DNA of 64,000 nt from NCBI RefSeq assembly GCF_023517795.1, contig NZ_CP082928.1, forward strand, positions 1,302,001 to 1,366,000. Reading direction: 5' to 3'. Within the stretch, counting starts at the first letter, position 1; the number at the start of each line of letters is the position of its first letter. This document shows, in pieces, positions 1-9,597 of this stretch. The stretch comes from Pseudomonas fulva (GTDB lineage Bacteria > Pseudomonadota > Gammaproteobacteria > Pseudomonadales > Pseudomonadaceae). A model generated the notes under the pieces. That model worked only from the letters and a program-made list of their open reading frames with translations. It had not been told where the DNA came from and ran no database searches. The translations under genes were made by a program, and so were the position numbers.

Positions 1-237
1 CCACTTGGCGTCGTGCACCTTGAGCGCCTCGTTGGCGGCGAAGCGCACCAGGCCCACGCAATCCTGCTGATACCAGCGCGGGCTCGGCCCCTGGCGCAAC
101 TGCTCCTGGGCGATACGCACGAACCAGGCGCGAAAGACCTGCGACTGCTCGGGATCGAGGCCGGGCGCCGGCTCGGCGTGGGCGCACAGGCTCAACGCGA
201 GCAGCGCCGCAGTCAGCAGCACGCGCCAGGCCGGCAT
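1..237 (-). CDS. magC: DUF1175 family protein (YfaT/MagC-like), C-terminus cut by window edge
   Basis: The first 79 codons are present and the gene runs off the left edge. It starts with a signal peptide ([21 protein letters not shown]) followed by a segment with [18 protein letters not shown], which fits the DUF1175 family (E. coli YfaT). The ATG at 237 lies 8 nt after the stop of the DUF2138 gene, so the two are probably co-transcribed. In P. aeruginosa the equivalent gene is part of the mag operon encoding a periplasmic alpha-2-macroglobulin-like protein and its partners. The macroglobulin gene itself would lie left of this window. Assignment rests on family resemblance plus neighbours. 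Confidence 0.75.
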   Translation of the reverse strand, partial: MPAWRVLLTAALLALSLCAHAEPAPGLDPEQSQVFRAWFVRIAQEQLRQGPSPRWYQQDCVGLVRFAANEALKVHDAKW

Positions 238-245
238 GGCAGTGA

Positions 246-1889
246 TCAAAGCGCGCGCCATTCCAGGGGCACCCACTTCCAGTCATCATCGGCTTCGGTG
301 TCTTTCGGCAGCGTCAGCGCGAACTGGCCGTAACCGCCCAGAGCCCGCAGCTTGGGCAGCAGATGGGTGTCGGCGGCGTTGCGGAATACCGGCTCGTAGT
401 TGGCCGGCAGGCTGTCCAGGGTTTCCTGTTCGAGCAGACGCGACAGGCCTTCGGGCGCCAGGTAACCGGGCACCAGGCCGTCGGCGGGCAGCACTTCGGC
501 CAGCGGCGGGTAGCGCCTGTTGAGGGTGTCCAGGGCCTTGATCACCAGTGTGTCATCCAGCGAAAACAGCAGGGTCTGGCCCTGGCGCGCCAGGCTGACG
601 TTGAAGAATGCGCGGGACGCCACGGCGTCCGGGGTGTTGCTGTCCTCGGCCGGGTACTGGCCGAAGTTGGAGCCCACCTGGCGGTGCCAGATATGGCCAT
701 CGGCGATGCTCTGGCTTTCTACCGGGAAACGACCATTTTCCACTTTGGGCTCGAAGGCGCCGATCATGCCGTCGAACAGCCCGCCGATGGCCTGATCCAG
801 CTCCGGCGTGGCGGCTTCGTCGAGGTGGGCGACCAGCAGCGGCGAATGCAGCCGCGAGTCGGCGTACCAGCACAGGCCGGCAACGTTGCCCAGGCGCTTG
901 CGCAGGTCTTCGCTGGCTTGCTCGCTGGCGCCGACCTTGGCCAGCAGTTTCTCGGCACTGCCCGGCGCAACGGGCACGGCGACGCAGGCGCTGGCGCCCA
1001 TGGGCATGGCTTGCCAGATCGGCGTGAAGTCCATGGCCGGTTGATCGTCGACTTCGTTGAGCGCCAGGAAGCTGCTCCAGCCGCCCTCGCCTTTCTCGAA
1101 ACGCACGCCGGCAAAGGCCGGGAAGAAGCGCTGGTAACCGAGGGCGACGTATTCGCCGCTCAGGGAAATACGCTGCTGCTCGGTTTCGCGGGCCTTGAGG
1201 CCGAAGCGCTTGGCGAAGGGGTTATCGCCATCGAGCAGTGCCTCGACGGATTCGGTGGCGTCGCGGCCGAGCTTGTCGTCCTCGCCGAACAGCATGCCGG
1301 GCGAGGACAGCACCAGCAGTTTGTCGCCATGGCTGGCCAACAGCAGGGCGCGATCACCCAGGTAATTGAGGCGGTACAGCGGCACGCTGCTGCCATCGAC
1401 GCGCAGCTCGCCGGCCTGGCTGAGCTGGGTGTCGTCCAGCGCCACGTGGGCCAGGGGCTCGAGCACCTTGGCCAGGCCGCCGCGCTGCATGACCATCACG
1501 AAGTGCTTGAGCTTGCCGTCGGCGCCCTTCCACAGCGCCACGTCGGCGGGCTGGTCGAGCAACTCGTCGAGCAGGTTGTCGCGCAGTTTCAGGTCACGCT
1601 CGTAGATGATCCGCCGCAGGCTGCCGACCAGCCCCAAGCGGTCGGCATTGTGTTCGTAATAGAACACGAAGTCTTCGGTGAGGGTGTCGCGCAGCAACGG
1701 CACGGCCAAGAGGTCCTTGGGCAGGCGGCTGAGCGAGGCGCTTTCGATCAGCGCGTCGGGGTGCTTGAGGTCCAGGCCCAGGGCGCTGCGCTCACCGAGT
1801 TCGCGTGAGTCCTGACCGCAGGCGGCCAGCAGGCCGGCCGTCAGCAGCAGGGCGACGTGGCGCAGGTGGGCAGTGGTATTCCGGTTCAT
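246..1889 (-). CDS. magB: DUF2138 family lipoprotein (YfaA/MagB-like)
   Basis: This is a 547-residue exported protein. The N-terminus [24 protein letters not shown] is a lipoprotein signal with the lipobox LLAAC, so the mature protein probably starts at the Cys and sits on a membrane facing the periplasm. The rest has no catalytic motif I recognise. Length and position between a DUF2135 and a DUF1175 gene match E. coli yfaA and P. aeruginosa magB, which belong to a bacterial alpha-2-macroglobulin locus thought to protect the envelope from proteases or foreign toxins. It lies 15 nt downstream of the DUF2135 gene, so it is probably in the same transcript. Confidence 0.8.
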   Translation of the reverse strand: MNRNTTAHLRHVALLLTAGLLAACGQDSRELGERSALGLDLKHPDALIESASLSRLPKDLLAVPLLRDTLTEDFVFYYEHNADRLGLVGSLRRIIYERDLKLRDNLLDELLDQPADVALWKGADGKLKHFVMVMQRGGLAKVLEPLAHVALDDTQLSQAGELRVDGSSVPLYRLNYLGDRALLLASHGDKLLVLSSPGMLFGEDDKLGRDATESVEALLDGDNPFAKRFGLKARETEQQRISLSGEYVALGYQRFFPAFAGVRFEKGEGGWSSFLALNEVDDQPAMDFTPIWQAMPMGASACVAVPVAPGSAEKLLAKVGASEQASEDLRKRLGNVAGLCWYADSRLHSPLLVAHLDEAATPELDQAIGGLFDGMIGAFEPKVENGRFPVESQSIADGHIWHRQVGSNFGQYPAEDSNTPDAVASRAFFNVSLARQGQTLLFSLDDTLVIKALDTLNRRYPPLAEVLPADGLVPGYLAPEGLSRLLEQETLDSLPANYEPVFRNAADTHLLPKLRALGGYGQFALTLPKDTEADDDWKWVPLEWRAL

Positions 1890-1904
1890 CCGAGCCTCGG
1901 GATA

Positions 1905-2768
1905 TCAGTAATTGAAGGATTTGACGAACAGCAGCTCACCGATGGCGCGCAGCGGCACCACGAAGGTCTCGCGCTTCTCGTTGACGGTGTTCTCGTTGAA
2001 GATCAGGTTGATCTGCGCAGTGATGATCTCGTTCCCGTTGCTGCCGGCCTCGAAGTTGTAGCCCTCGCTGCCCAGATTGCCCCAGTAGTTCACGTAGACC
2101 AGGTAAATGCCCTGCAGCGGCGCGGTCATGGTGAACATTTCCGGGCCGGGGCCGTCGACGCTGTCGACATCCAGGCCGCCGCCATTGGTGAGTACCGGGT
2201 GGCTCCAGAACGCGTGCTGGCCATCCGGGGTGACCACGTGCAGGTCGAGTTCGGCCTTGGGGTCGTCCCAGCCGAGCACCATGCGGATACGCGCCGGCGT
2301 GCGCAGGTTGTTGGCTTCGAAGAACTGCACGCGCTTGAGCGATGAGCCCTCGCCGGCCACCAGCTCCACGCTGTTGGAGCCGGCGCCAACGGCGTAGGGC
2401 CGGGCGAAGCTGCCCTGCTCGTCGGTGTACAGCGGCAGCGGGTTGCCATTGACCACCAGCCGATGGGGCGCACGCACCCCGCCGATGTTCTGCAGGGTGC
2501 CTTCGATCAGGCTGCGCCCGCGCTGGGCGCCGCGGTCGATGGGCGGCGTCGGGTAGGCCACACGGGCATCGCTATCGCCGTCGTTGAGGCCGTAATAGCG
2601 CCAGCCGCCGCTGGGTGCCTGCAGGGAAACGGACGGTTCGCCGCCGCGAGGACCGGCCCAGCTCGATGGCATCGTCAGGGCAGCGCAAAGCAGCAGCACG
2701 CAGCGCGCCAGCCAGCGGCTGGCGGGAGCGAACCGAATCGCTCGGCGCTGCGAAAGAAAGCGAACCAC
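1905..2768 (-). CDS. magA: DUF2135 family secreted protein (YfaP/MagA-like), first gene of mag operon
   Basis: The DUF2135 region is visible as IRMVLGWDDPKAELDLHVVTPDG and the later GPGPEMFTMTAPLQGIYLVYVNYWG, a beta-rich fold typical of YfaP. A signal segment (WLARCVLLLCAALTMPSSWA) precedes it. An in-frame ATG exists at 2813, but I prefer the GTG at 2768 because a strong AAGGAG lies 9 nt before it and nothing similar precedes the upstream ATG. In P. aeruginosa magA heads the mag operon and is reported as a direct RsmA target. The ribosome binding site here lies in a small hairpin consistent with that. Product function beyond the family is unknown. Confidence 0.78.
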   Translation of the reverse strand: MVRFLSQRRAIRFAPASRWLARCVLLLCAALTMPSSWAGPRGGEPSVSLQAPSGGWRYYGLNDGDSDARVAYPTPPIDRGAQRGRSLIEGTLQNIGGVRAPHRLVVNGNPLPLYTDEQGSFARPYAVGAGSNSVELVAGEGSSLKRVQFFEANNLRTPARIRMVLGWDDPKAELDLHVVTPDGQHAFWSHPVLTNGGGLDVDSVDGPGPEMFTMTAPLQGIYLVYVNYWGNLGSEGYNFEAGSNGNEIITAQINLIFNENTVNEKRETFVVPLRAIGELLFVKSFNY

Positions 2769-2774
2769 CGCACT

Positions 2775-2787
2775 GCACTCCTTGTGC
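2775..2787 (-). promoter_or_regulatory. Candidate RsmA/CsrA hairpin over the magA ribosome binding site
   Basis: On the minus strand the bases read GCACAAGGAGTGC. GCAC and GTGC can pair and put AAGGA, which is also the Shine-Dalgarno of magA, in the loop. A GGA in a short hairpin loop within ACAAGGA matches the core of the CsrA/RsmA consensus ACARGGAUGU. Repression by blocking ribosome entry is inferred from this and from the P. aeruginosa mag operon. Confidence 0.5.
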
Positions 2788-3034
2788 TGGCTCAGGGATC
2801 CTGGCGCCCGCACTTCACACTGTTGGCTCTGGAAAGGGTTTGGTCTTGGCTGTGGCGCCAGCAGCCTTTGCGGGCGCCGCCGTCACATCAAGTTACATGC
2901 TGGGCGGGAATGCTAGCGACTTGCCTTGAGGCTGACAATCGTGGCACTTGCGAATCGGCACTGGATCACAATGAAGAGGTGCAGAATCACACCAGACCGC
3001 GTGCGGGCCAGGCCTGGGGCCAGCAGTACTCGGA

Positions 3035-3850
3035 TCAGGAAAGCCGCTGGCGCAGCGTGGCCGAGGCCCATTCGGAAAAGATCACGGTGGCGAAGATCAG
3101 CACAAAGATCACGCTGACCCGATCCCAGGCGAGGTTGTTGATCGCCGCATCGAGCTGCAGGCCGATGCCACCGGCGCCGACCAGCCCCAGCACGGTGGCC
3201 TCGCGGATGTTGATATCCCAGCGATACAACGAGGTGCCGACGAACGCCGGCATGATCTGCGGCACCACGCCGAACTGCAGCACCTGCAGGCGCCCTGCCC
3301 CGGTGGCACCGATGGCCTCGACCGGCGAAGGGCTGATCTCCTCGATCGCCTCGTAGAGCAGCTTGCCGACGAAGCCGACCGAGCGCAGCGCAATGGCGAT
3401 GATGCCGGCCAGGACACCTGGGCCAAGCATCGCCACCAGCAGCATCGCCCAGATCAACGAGTTGATCGAACGCGACGAGACGATGATCAGCAGCGCGGCG
3501 CTTCTGATCAGCGGCGATGGCGTGGTGTTGCGTGCCGCCAGAAACGCCAGGGGGAACGCCAGCATCACCCCGAGGGCAGTGCCCAGGGTGGCGATGTTGA
3601 GCGTATCCCACAGCGGCCTGAGCAACTCGGGCGTGTAGTCCCACTGGGGCGGCACCATGCGTGCCAGCAGCGAGGCACCCTGGCTTCCGGCGTCGGCCAC
3701 GAACTCCCACAGGGTGTTCTCGGAGATGAACCGTGCGCACCAGACGAACAGCAAGGCGCCGGCGAACCAGGCAAGCCAGTGCGCCCACTGCTGGGCGGTG
3801 GTGCGGCGGCGCCATTGCGGCTCGGCCGTCTCGGCATGGATGATCGGCAT
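3035..3850 (-). CDS. phnE: Phosphonate-type ABC transporter permease (PhnE, second copy)
   Basis: This is a 271-residue inner-membrane permease. It has several hydrophobic segments and the coupling-helix motif EAIGATGAGRLQVLQFGVVP that contacts the ATPase, followed by a C-terminal conserved run GLVGAGGIGLQLDAAI characteristic of PhnE/PtxC. It is the last gene of a minus-strand operon and starts 12 nt after the stop of another PhnE. Two different PhnE-like permeases probably form a heterodimer with PhnC. No C-P lyase, phosphonatase or phosphite dehydrogenase genes are in the window, so the real substrate (phosphonate, phosphite or other) cannot be read from context. Confidence 0.88.
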   Translation of the reverse strand: MPIIHAETAEPQWRRRTTAQQWAHWLAWFAGALLFVWCARFISENTLWEFVADAGSQGASLLARMVPPQWDYTPELLRPLWDTLNIATLGTALGVMLAFPLAFLAARNTTPSPLIRSAALLIIVSSRSINSLIWAMLLVAMLGPGVLAGIIAIALRSVGFVGKLLYEAIEEISPSPVEAIGATGAGRLQVLQFGVVPQIMPAFVGTSLYRWDINIREATVLGLVGAGGIGLQLDAAINNLAWDRVSVIFVLIFATVIFSEWASATLRQRLS

Positions 3851-3862
3851 GGGGATAACGCC

Positions 3863-4693
3863 CTACTGAAGCCAGCGACGTACGTAGCCGGAGAGATACT
3901 CGGCGGCCAGCACGATGGCAATGATGATCAGCAGCACGGCGGCGGCCGTGCTGTATTCGTAGCGATCCATGGCCGTGCCGAGCGTCGCGCCAATGCCGCC
4001 CGCGCCGACGATGCCGATGACCGCCGACTCGCGGAAGTTGATATCCAGGCGGTACAGCGACAGCCCGATCAGCCGCGGCAGGATCTGCGGCTGTACCGCA
4101 TGGTTGAGTACCTGCAACCAGCTGCCGCCGGTGGCGCGAATGGCCTCCAGCGGTCGCGCATCGATGTCCTCGATCGCCTCGGCCAGCAACTTGGCGATGA
4201 AGCCGATGGTCGCGAAGGTCAGCGTGGCGACGCCGGCCAGGGGGCCGAAGCCGAACATCACCACGAACAGGATGGCGATGATCACCTCCTGGAAGGTCCG
4301 CGACACCATGATGATCCAGCGGCAGAGCAGGTAGATCGGTAGCGGCGACAAATTGCGCGCGGCGCCCAGACCCACGGGAATCGACAGGGCGATGCCCAGC
4401 ACGGTGGCGACCAGGGTCATGCTCAGGCTTTCCAGCAGGCCTTCGAGGATATCGCCACCACGGCTGGTGAAATCCGGCTGCAGGAAACCGCCGGCGAAGG
4501 CCAGGCCGCGCGACCAGCCTTCGGCGATGCGATTCCAGTCCAGGTTGATGCTCGAACCGGCCAGCAGCAGATAGAGCAGCAGGCCGCCGACCACCAGGCA
4601 GCGCTGCCCCCTTCCCGACAACAGCGCGGGCGGTCGCCAGTCGCCGGCCTGTGCTCTGGCCAGGCGCTCGGCCAGGTTCACCTGCCCGGCCAT
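3863..4693 (-). CDS. phnE: Phosphonate-type ABC transporter permease (PhnE, first copy)
   Basis: This 276-residue permease has a hydrophilic N-terminal stretch, about six membrane segments and the EAA-type loop EAIRATGGSWLQVLNHAVQP, with the typical PhnE tail GIVGAGGIGATLGTAMDRYEY. Its ATG shares one base with the TGA of phnC (TGATG), so translation is probably coupled. It differs clearly from the downstream PhnE although the two share the same motif positions, which suggests an old duplication and a heterodimeric channel. Confidence 0.88.
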   Translation of the reverse strand: MAGQVNLAERLARAQAGDWRPPALLSGRGQRCLVVGGLLLYLLLAGSSINLDWNRIAEGWSRGLAFAGGFLQPDFTSRGGDILEGLLESLSMTLVATVLGIALSIPVGLGAARNLSPLPIYLLCRWIIMVSRTFQEVIIAILFVVMFGFGPLAGVATLTFATIGFIAKLLAEAIEDIDARPLEAIRATGGSWLQVLNHAVQPQILPRLIGLSLYRLDINFRESAVIGIVGAGGIGATLGTAMDRYEYSTAAAVLLIIIAIVLAAEYLSGYVRRWLQ

Positions 4694-5535
4694 CAGGTGG
4701 CCACCCGTGGCCAGCCGGAGCGCGGCGCGTGCGCTGCGGGCGGCGCATCGGGGTCGTCATCCTGCGCCGCTTCGGCGGCCTGGGCGTCCCAGTCTTCCTC
4801 GCCGTAGATACGCGTCAGGGTCGCGGCATCCAGCGCATCGGGCGGGCCATCGAAGACCACCCGGCCGGCGTGCAGGCCGACGATGCGGTCGGAGAAGCGC
4901 CGCGCCAGCTCGACATCGTGGATATTGATGATCGCGGTCAGGCCGCGCTCTTCGCACAGCTCGCGAATCAGCCGCATGATCTGCCGGGAGGTTTTCGGGT
5001 CGAGGCTCGCCGTGGGCTCGTCGATCAGCATCAGCTCGGGATTCTGCAGCAGCGCGCGGGCGATGCCGACCCGCTGGCGCTGACCACCGGACAGCGCATC
5101 GGCGCGCTTGTCGATGGCATGGGCCAGGCCGACGCGCTCGAGCAGGCGAAACGCTTCCTGCACATCGGCCCGCGGGTAACGGCGCCATACGCTGCGCCAG
5201 AAGCCGACGTAGCCCAGCCGCCCGGACAACACGTTCTCCATCACCGTCAGGCGGTCGACCAGGGCGTGGTCCTGGAAGATCATGCCCATGCGCCGCCGCG
5301 CCTTGCGCAAGGCGCCGCCACGCAGCCCGGTCAGGGCCAGGCCACCGAGCAGCACCTCGCCCTCGCTGGGTTCCACCAGGCGGTTGATGCAGCGAATCAG
5401 CGTGCTCTTGCCGGCGCCGGACGGGCCGATCAGCGCCATCACCTGGCTTTTCGGCAGCGCCAGGCGAATGTCGGCCAGGGCCTGGTCGCCGGTGGCGTAG
5501 CGCTTGCCCAGCCCTCTTATCTCGAGCAGGTTCAT
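4693..5535 (-). CDS. phnC: Phosphonate-type ABC transporter ATP-binding protein
   Basis: This is a 280-residue ABC ATPase. Walker A is GPSGAGKST at residues 37-45, the signature is [15 protein letters not shown], and Walker B is [12 protein letters not shown], followed by the H-loop in [10 protein letters not shown]. This organisation and the context next to phnD and two phnE genes identify PhnC. The C-terminus has an extra acidic and proline/alanine-rich tail of about 30 residues after the usual end of the domain. It would energise import of a phosphonate-like anion at the inner membrane. Confidence 0.9.
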   Translation of the reverse strand: MNLLEIRGLGKRYATGDQALADIRLALPKSQVMALIGPSGAGKSTLIRCINRLVEPSEGEVLLGGLALTGLRGGALRKARRRMGMIFQDHALVDRLTVMENVLSGRLGYVGFWRSVWRRYPRADVQEAFRLLERVGLAHAIDKRADALSGGQRQRVGIARALLQNPELMLIDEPTASLDPKTSRQIMRLIRELCEERGLTAIINIHDVELARRFSDRIVGLHAGRVVFDGPPDALDAATLTRIYGEEDWDAQAAEAAQDDDPDAPPAAHAPRSGWPRVAT

Positions 5536-5560
5536 GGCTGTGCTCCTTCGGCCGCGGGGA

Positions 5561-6517
5561 TCACTTGTCGCACGCGTAGCTCACGTCCATGGCCTGGTCG
5601 ATCTTGCGCACCACTTCCCAGTGCTCCTGGTAGGTGATGGGGATGAACTGCGCCTGGCCGGAGTTCTTGAATTCGGCCTGCAGCGCGGTGCCTTCCCAGT
5701 CGAAGGTCTCGAAGCCCTTGCGCACCTTGTCGGCCAGCTCCGGTTTGAGGTTGTAGACATAGCCATAACCGGTGGTGGGGAAGGTTTGCGAGGTGTACAG
5801 CACCTTGTACTGGTCGGCCTTGACCACGCCGCGCGCTTCCATCTGCGAGAGCACCGAGTTGGCGATGGCGGCGGCGTCGTAGTCGCGGTTCACCACGCCC
5901 ATGATCGAGTTGTCGTGCTTGCCGGAAAACGCGGTCTTGAAGTCCTTGTCGGCTTCCAGGTTGAACTCGGACTTGAGCAGTGCCGAAGGCGCCTTGAACC
6001 CGGAGTTGGAGGTGGGCGAGGTGAAGGCGAGCGTGCGCCCCTTCAGGCCGGGCACATCATTGATACCGCTGACGGCATGGGTGATGATCTCCATCTGGTA
6101 GCCGAAACCGCCGTTCTCGTCGGCCATCATGGTGAAGGGCACGAAGCCGGCGCAGTTGACCGCCAGCGGCACGGAGCCCGTATTGAAACCGGCGATGTGC
6201 AAGCGGCCGGCGCGCATGGCTTCGAGCTGGGCGGCGTTGGACTGCACCGGGAAGAACCTGACCTTCTTGCCGGTCACCGTCTCCATGTGCTGCAGGAACT
6301 CGTCCCACACCTTGGCATAGACGGCCGGGTCTTCGACCGGGGTGTAGGCGAAGATCAGCGTGGCCGGGTCCAGCCACTCGCCGGGCTTGGCCGGCGCATC
6401 GGCGACCATGTCGTCGTTGCCGTCGGTGTAGCGCGAGGCGAGATCCGCTGCCTGGGCGCTACCCAGCAGGGGCAGCAACAGGGTGGGGAGCAGTCGGCAG
6501 AAAGGGGCGCGTGGCAT
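5561..6517 (-). CDS. phnD: Phosphonate-type periplasmic substrate-binding protein
   Basis: This is a 318-residue periplasmic binding protein with a cleavable signal peptide ([23 protein letters not shown]). Family features of PhnD are visible: [21 protein letters not shown] near the N-terminus, [20 protein letters not shown], and [17 protein letters not shown] in the second lobe. It is the first gene of the phnD-phnC-phnE-phnE operon, 25 nt ahead of phnC. I looked for a Pho box upstream (6518-6630) and saw only a single weak half-site, so phosphate control is not supported by the sequence. Confidence 0.88.
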   Translation of the reverse strand: MPRAPFCRLLPTLLLPLLGSAQAADLASRYTDGNDDMVADAPAKPGEWLDPATLIFAYTPVEDPAVYAKVWDEFLQHMETVTGKKVRFFPVQSNAAQLEAMRAGRLHIAGFNTGSVPLAVNCAGFVPFTMMADENGGFGYQMEIITHAVSGINDVPGLKGRTLAFTSPTSNSGFKAPSALLKSEFNLEADKDFKTAFSGKHDNSIMGVVNRDYDAAAIANSVLSQMEARGVVKADQYKVLYTSQTFPTTGYGYVYNLKPELADKVRKGFETFDWEGTALQAEFKNSGQAQFIPITYQEHWEVVRKIDQAMDVSYACDK

Positions 6518-6630
6518 GGTCGTGTCCTCGGCGGCTGAAAAGGGATTGCAGCCACCTTAAGGAGCACCTGTGACACTTTTGCTGCAGCGGATCGCACCGT
6601 AAACCCTTGCAACGAACTGGCAATTGGCCG

Positions 6631-7572
6631 CTACACCCAGCCGGCCCACTGCAACAGCAACAGCCCCACATTGGTGCTGACCACCGCCGCCAGGGTGGTG
6701 ATGACGATGATCGCCGCGGCAAGCCGGTAATTGCCGTTGACCGCCTTGGCCATGACGAAGCTGGAGGCGGCCGTGGGGCTGACGAAGTACAGGAACAGGA
6801 TCGCCAGGTCCGCGCCGCGAAAGCCGACGGCCCAGGCGCCGAGGGTGGAGAGCAGCGGCAGCCAGACCATCTTCATCAGGCTGGAGCTGATGGCCACGCC
6901 GCTGCTCTCGCGCAACGAGGCCAGCGACAGGGTGCCGCCGATGCAGATCAGCGCCAGCGGCAGGGTCATCTGCGCAAAGTATTCGGCCGACACCATGGTC
7001 CAGTGCGGCAGCGGGATCTGCCAGTAGGCGAAGGGGATGGCCGACAGCACGCCGATGATCAGCGGGTTGGTGAAGATGCTCTTGCACAGCGTCCAGGGGT
7101 CGGCCTTCATGTCTGGCGCGTAGATGGCCAGCACGATGGCCGACAGCACGTTGTAGCAGAGGATCACCACGCCGCCGAGCACCGCGCCTACCGACAGGCC
7201 GTAGTCGCCATACATGCTGGTGGCCAGCGCCAGGCCGACGATGCCATTGTTGCCGCGAAAGGCACCCTGGGTGTAGATGCCGCGGTCGACCTTGGGGCAG
7301 CGCCAGATCGCCCAGCCCCAGGCCAGGGCGAAGCTCACCAGGGTGGCGAACACGAAGTAGCCGATCAGCGCCGGCTGCAGTGCGGCGCTCAGGTCCGCCT
7401 GGACGATGCTGATGAACAGCAGCGTCGGCATGGTGCCGCGAAACACCAGGGACGAGGCGGTATCGATGAAGGGGTCGTCGATCCAGCGCAGCCGCTTGAG
7501 CAGCACGCCGAGAAACAGCATGGCGAAGACGGGCGCGGTGATCGCGAGCGTCTGCTGGAGTACAGCGAGCAT
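6631..7572 (-). CDS. AEC family transporter (auxin efflux carrier / malonate-type permease)
   Basis: This 313-residue protein is mostly hydrophobic, with about ten predicted membrane segments in two repeats separated by a more polar middle. This is typical of the AEC/BART family (Mem_trans domain). Conserved features include the N-terminal FAMLFLGVLLKRLRWID and the central GNNGIVGLALATSMYGDYGL. Members export or import organic acids, auxin-like compounds or amino acids. The substrate cannot be inferred from sequence. It sits alone between the phn operon and roxR, with its own upstream gap. Confidence 0.8.
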   Translation of the reverse strand: MLAVLQQTLAITAPVFAMLFLGVLLKRLRWIDDPFIDTASSLVFRGTMPTLLFISIVQADLSAALQPALIGYFVFATLVSFALAWGWAIWRCPKVDRGIYTQGAFRGNNGIVGLALATSMYGDYGLSVGAVLGGVVILCYNVLSAIVLAIYAPDMKADPWTLCKSIFTNPLIIGVLSAIPFAYWQIPLPHWTMVSAEYFAQMTLPLALICIGGTLSLASLRESSGVAISSSLMKMVWLPLLSTLGAWAVGFRGADLAILFLYFVSPTAASSFVMAKAVNGNYRLAAAIIVITTLAAVVSTNVGLLLLQWAGWV

Positions 7573-7608
7573 GAGAGCCCCGGGAGGTGGAAGTGCCTTA
7601 GGACGCGC

Positions 7609-7635
7609 CGACGTGCCTGGTGCTCAGGCACGTCG
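7609..7635. terminator. Perfect 10-bp hairpin between roxR and the AEC transporter gene
   Basis: CGACGTGCCT and AGGCACGTCG form a perfect 10-bp stem with a 7-base loop. It lies after the roxR stop and before the AEC start on the same strand. No U-tract follows on either strand, so it may be a Rho-assisted terminator or an RNA-stabilising hairpin. Confidence 0.5.
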
Positions 7636-7690
7636 ATAGCCTGCTAATGATAGCAAGGCTTTGCCCTCCCGGAACGGGCGGCGGCTCCCG

Positions 7691-8251
7691 TTAGCGACGA
7701 ACCGGGCGCTTCTGCAGCTTGCGCTGCAAGGTACGGCGGTGCATGCCCAGGGCGCGGGCGGTCGCCGAGATATTGCCCTCGTGCTCGGCCAGCACGCGCT
7801 GGATGTGCTCCCATTGCAGGCGGTCCACCGACATGGGATTTTCCGGCACCAGGGTGTCGAGGTCGGCGTGCTGGGTCAGCAGCGCGGCGAGCACGTCGTC
7901 GGCGTCGGCCGGCTTGCACAGGTAATTGCAGGCGCCACGCTTGATGGCTTCCACCGCCGTGGCGATGCTCGAATAGCCGGTGAGGATCACCACGCGCATC
8001 TCGGCATCCAGCTCCAGCAGCTTGGGCAGCAGCACCAGGCCGGAGTCGCCTTCCATTTTCAAATCGAGCACGGCGTAGTCCGGCAGGTCCTGGGTGGCCA
8101 ACGCCAGGCCTTCCTCGGCGCTGGCCGCGGTGGACACGCGCAGCCCACGGCTGCTCATGGCGCGGGCCATCACGCGGGTGAAGGTGGGGTCGTCGTCGAC
8201 CAGCAACAGGTGGGGCTGTTCTTCGCTTTCCAGCAGCGTTTCGTCACTCAT
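7691..8251 (-). CDS. roxR: RegA/PrrA-type response regulator RoxR
   Basis: This is a 186-residue regulator. The receiver domain has acidic residues at D19-D21, the phosphoacceptor D63 in AVLDLKMEGDSG, and K113 in NYLCKPADAD. A short linker leads to a Fis-type helix-turn-helix, GNISATARALGMHRRTLQRKLQKRP, at the C-terminus. This compact architecture is the RegA/PrrA/ActR/RoxR family. In P. aeruginosa RoxSR responds to respiratory inhibition such as cyanide and controls the cyanide-insensitive oxidase. It follows roxS by 72 nt on the same strand, so the pair is probably one operon. Confidence 0.92.
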   Translation of the reverse strand: MSDETLLESEEQPHLLLVDDDPTFTRVMARAMSSRGLRVSTAASAEEGLALATQDLPDYAVLDLKMEGDSGLVLLPKLLELDAEMRVVILTGYSSIATAVEAIKRGACNYLCKPADADDVLAALLTQHADLDTLVPENPMSVDRLQWEHIQRVLAEHEGNISATARALGMHRRTLQRKLQKRPVRR

Positions 8252-8323
8252 GATTCACTCCTCAATACATGCTCGCGGCCTGCCGGCTCGGCAGTGCGCT
8301 GCATCGACAAGCCCGCGTCGGGC

Positions 8324-9583
8324 TCACACCCGGACGTAGGCGCGCGGCAACTTGAGCTCGGTGAGCGTGCCGCCTTCTTCATGGTTATACAGCTTCACCG
8401 TGCCGCCGGCGCGGGTCACGCTGGCCTGGCTGAGAAACAGGCCGAGGCCGAAGCCCTTGCCTTTGCCCTTGGTGGTGAAGAACGGCCGGCCCAGTTGCTC
8501 GGCGATGGCCAAGGGTACACCCGCGCCGTAGTCGCGGATGCACAGGCGCACCCATTGGTGATCCCAGTCCAGGTTGATTTCCAGGTTGTCCGGGCAGGCA
8601 TCGGCCGCATTGTTGAGCAGGTTGAGCAGCGCCTGGGTGAGGTCCGCCGGCGGCATCAGTTGCGGCGACTTGCCCACGCCGAGGCATTCGTAACGATAGC
8701 TGGCTTCGGGGCGCATCAGGTGCCAGCGATTGAGGGTGGTTTCCAGCCAGCTGACCGCCGGCATCTCCACCACGGCCTGGCGACGATCGGCTTCGGCGGC
8801 GCGCACCAGGTGCTGGAGGGTTTCCTTGCACAGCTTGACCTGCTCCTGCAGCAGCGCCAGGTCTTCCTGCAACAACGGATTCTGGTGTTCGCGGCGCAGC
8901 TCCTTGATCAGCACGCTCATGGTCGCCAGCGGCGTGCCCAGCTCGTGGGCGGCACCGGCGGCCTGGGTGGCCACGGCCAGCAGCTGCTGGTCGCGCATGC
9001 CCTCCTCGCGACGTTCGGCGCGCAGCTTTTCCTGCTGGCGCAGCTCCTCGGCCATCTTGGCAACGAAGAAGGTGATCAGCCCCGCCGCCAGGGCGAAGCT
9101 CAGCCACATGCCGTAGACCAGCAGGCTCTCGCGCGGCCCCACCGGCAGTTGCAGCGGGTGCGACCAGACCAGCAACAGGGTGTAGGACGCCAGCGCCATG
9201 CCGCCGAGAATCATGGTGAACAGCCACGGCAAGGTCGCCGCGGCGATGGTCAACGGCACCAGGTAATAGGACACGAAGGGGTTGGTCGAGCCGCCCGAGT
9301 AATACAACAGCACGCTGTGGATGATCAGGTCGAAGCCCAGGTGGATGCCGTACTCGGCCTCGGTCACCGGCCAGGGCCCGCGCAGGCGCAGGGCGGTCAG
9401 CAGGCACAGCACCAGGGAGGCGCCCAGGGTGATGCTCAGTTGCAACCAGGGCAGCGGCAGCAGCTCGGATTTGTAGGCCAGGCCAACCGAACCGGCCTGC
9501 GCAGCCAGCACCAGGAAGCGGATAAGGGTCAGCCGCCAGAGGTTCTGGCGGCTGGCCGAAAGCAGTTGTACGGGGGCGAGCAT
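8324..9583 (-). CDS. roxS: RegB/PrrB-type redox sensor histidine kinase RoxS
   Basis: This is a 419-residue inner-membrane kinase with six hydrophobic segments in the first ~175 residues. The H-box is AAHELGTPLAT (phospho-His H213), and the N, G1 and G2 boxes follow (LLNNAADAC, DYGAGVP, KGKGFGLGLFL). The quinone-type heptad GGSTNPFVSYY of RegB/PrrB is present. I chose ATG 9583 because GAGGAG lies 5 nt upstream. The longer reading from 9640 would start inside a repeat element. The gene's leader is occupied by a MITE-like repeat whose end lies only 14 nt before the start codon. Confidence 0.92.
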   Translation of the reverse strand: MLAPVQLLSASRQNLWRLTLIRFLVLAAQAGSVGLAYKSELLPLPWLQLSITLGASLVLCLLTALRLRGPWPVTEAEYGIHLGFDLIIHSVLLYYSGGSTNPFVSYYLVPLTIAAATLPWLFTMILGGMALASYTLLLVWSHPLQLPVGPRESLLVYGMWLSFALAAGLITFFVAKMAEELRQQEKLRAERREEGMRDQQLLAVATQAAGAAHELGTPLATMSVLIKELRREHQNPLLQEDLALLQEQVKLCKETLQHLVRAAEADRRQAVVEMPAVSWLETTLNRWHLMRPEASYRYECLGVGKSPQLMPPADLTQALLNLLNNAADACPDNLEINLDWDHQWVRLCIRDYGAGVPLAIAEQLGRPFFTTKGKGKGFGLGLFLSQASVTRAGGTVKLYNHEEGGTLTELKLPRAYVRV

Positions 9584-9597
9584 CGATACTCCTCTAT

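Noticed and set aside
6518..6630. Pho box upstream of phnD
   Set aside because: Only one loose half-site (GTGTCAC on the minus strand). The second half at 11-bp spacing is missing.
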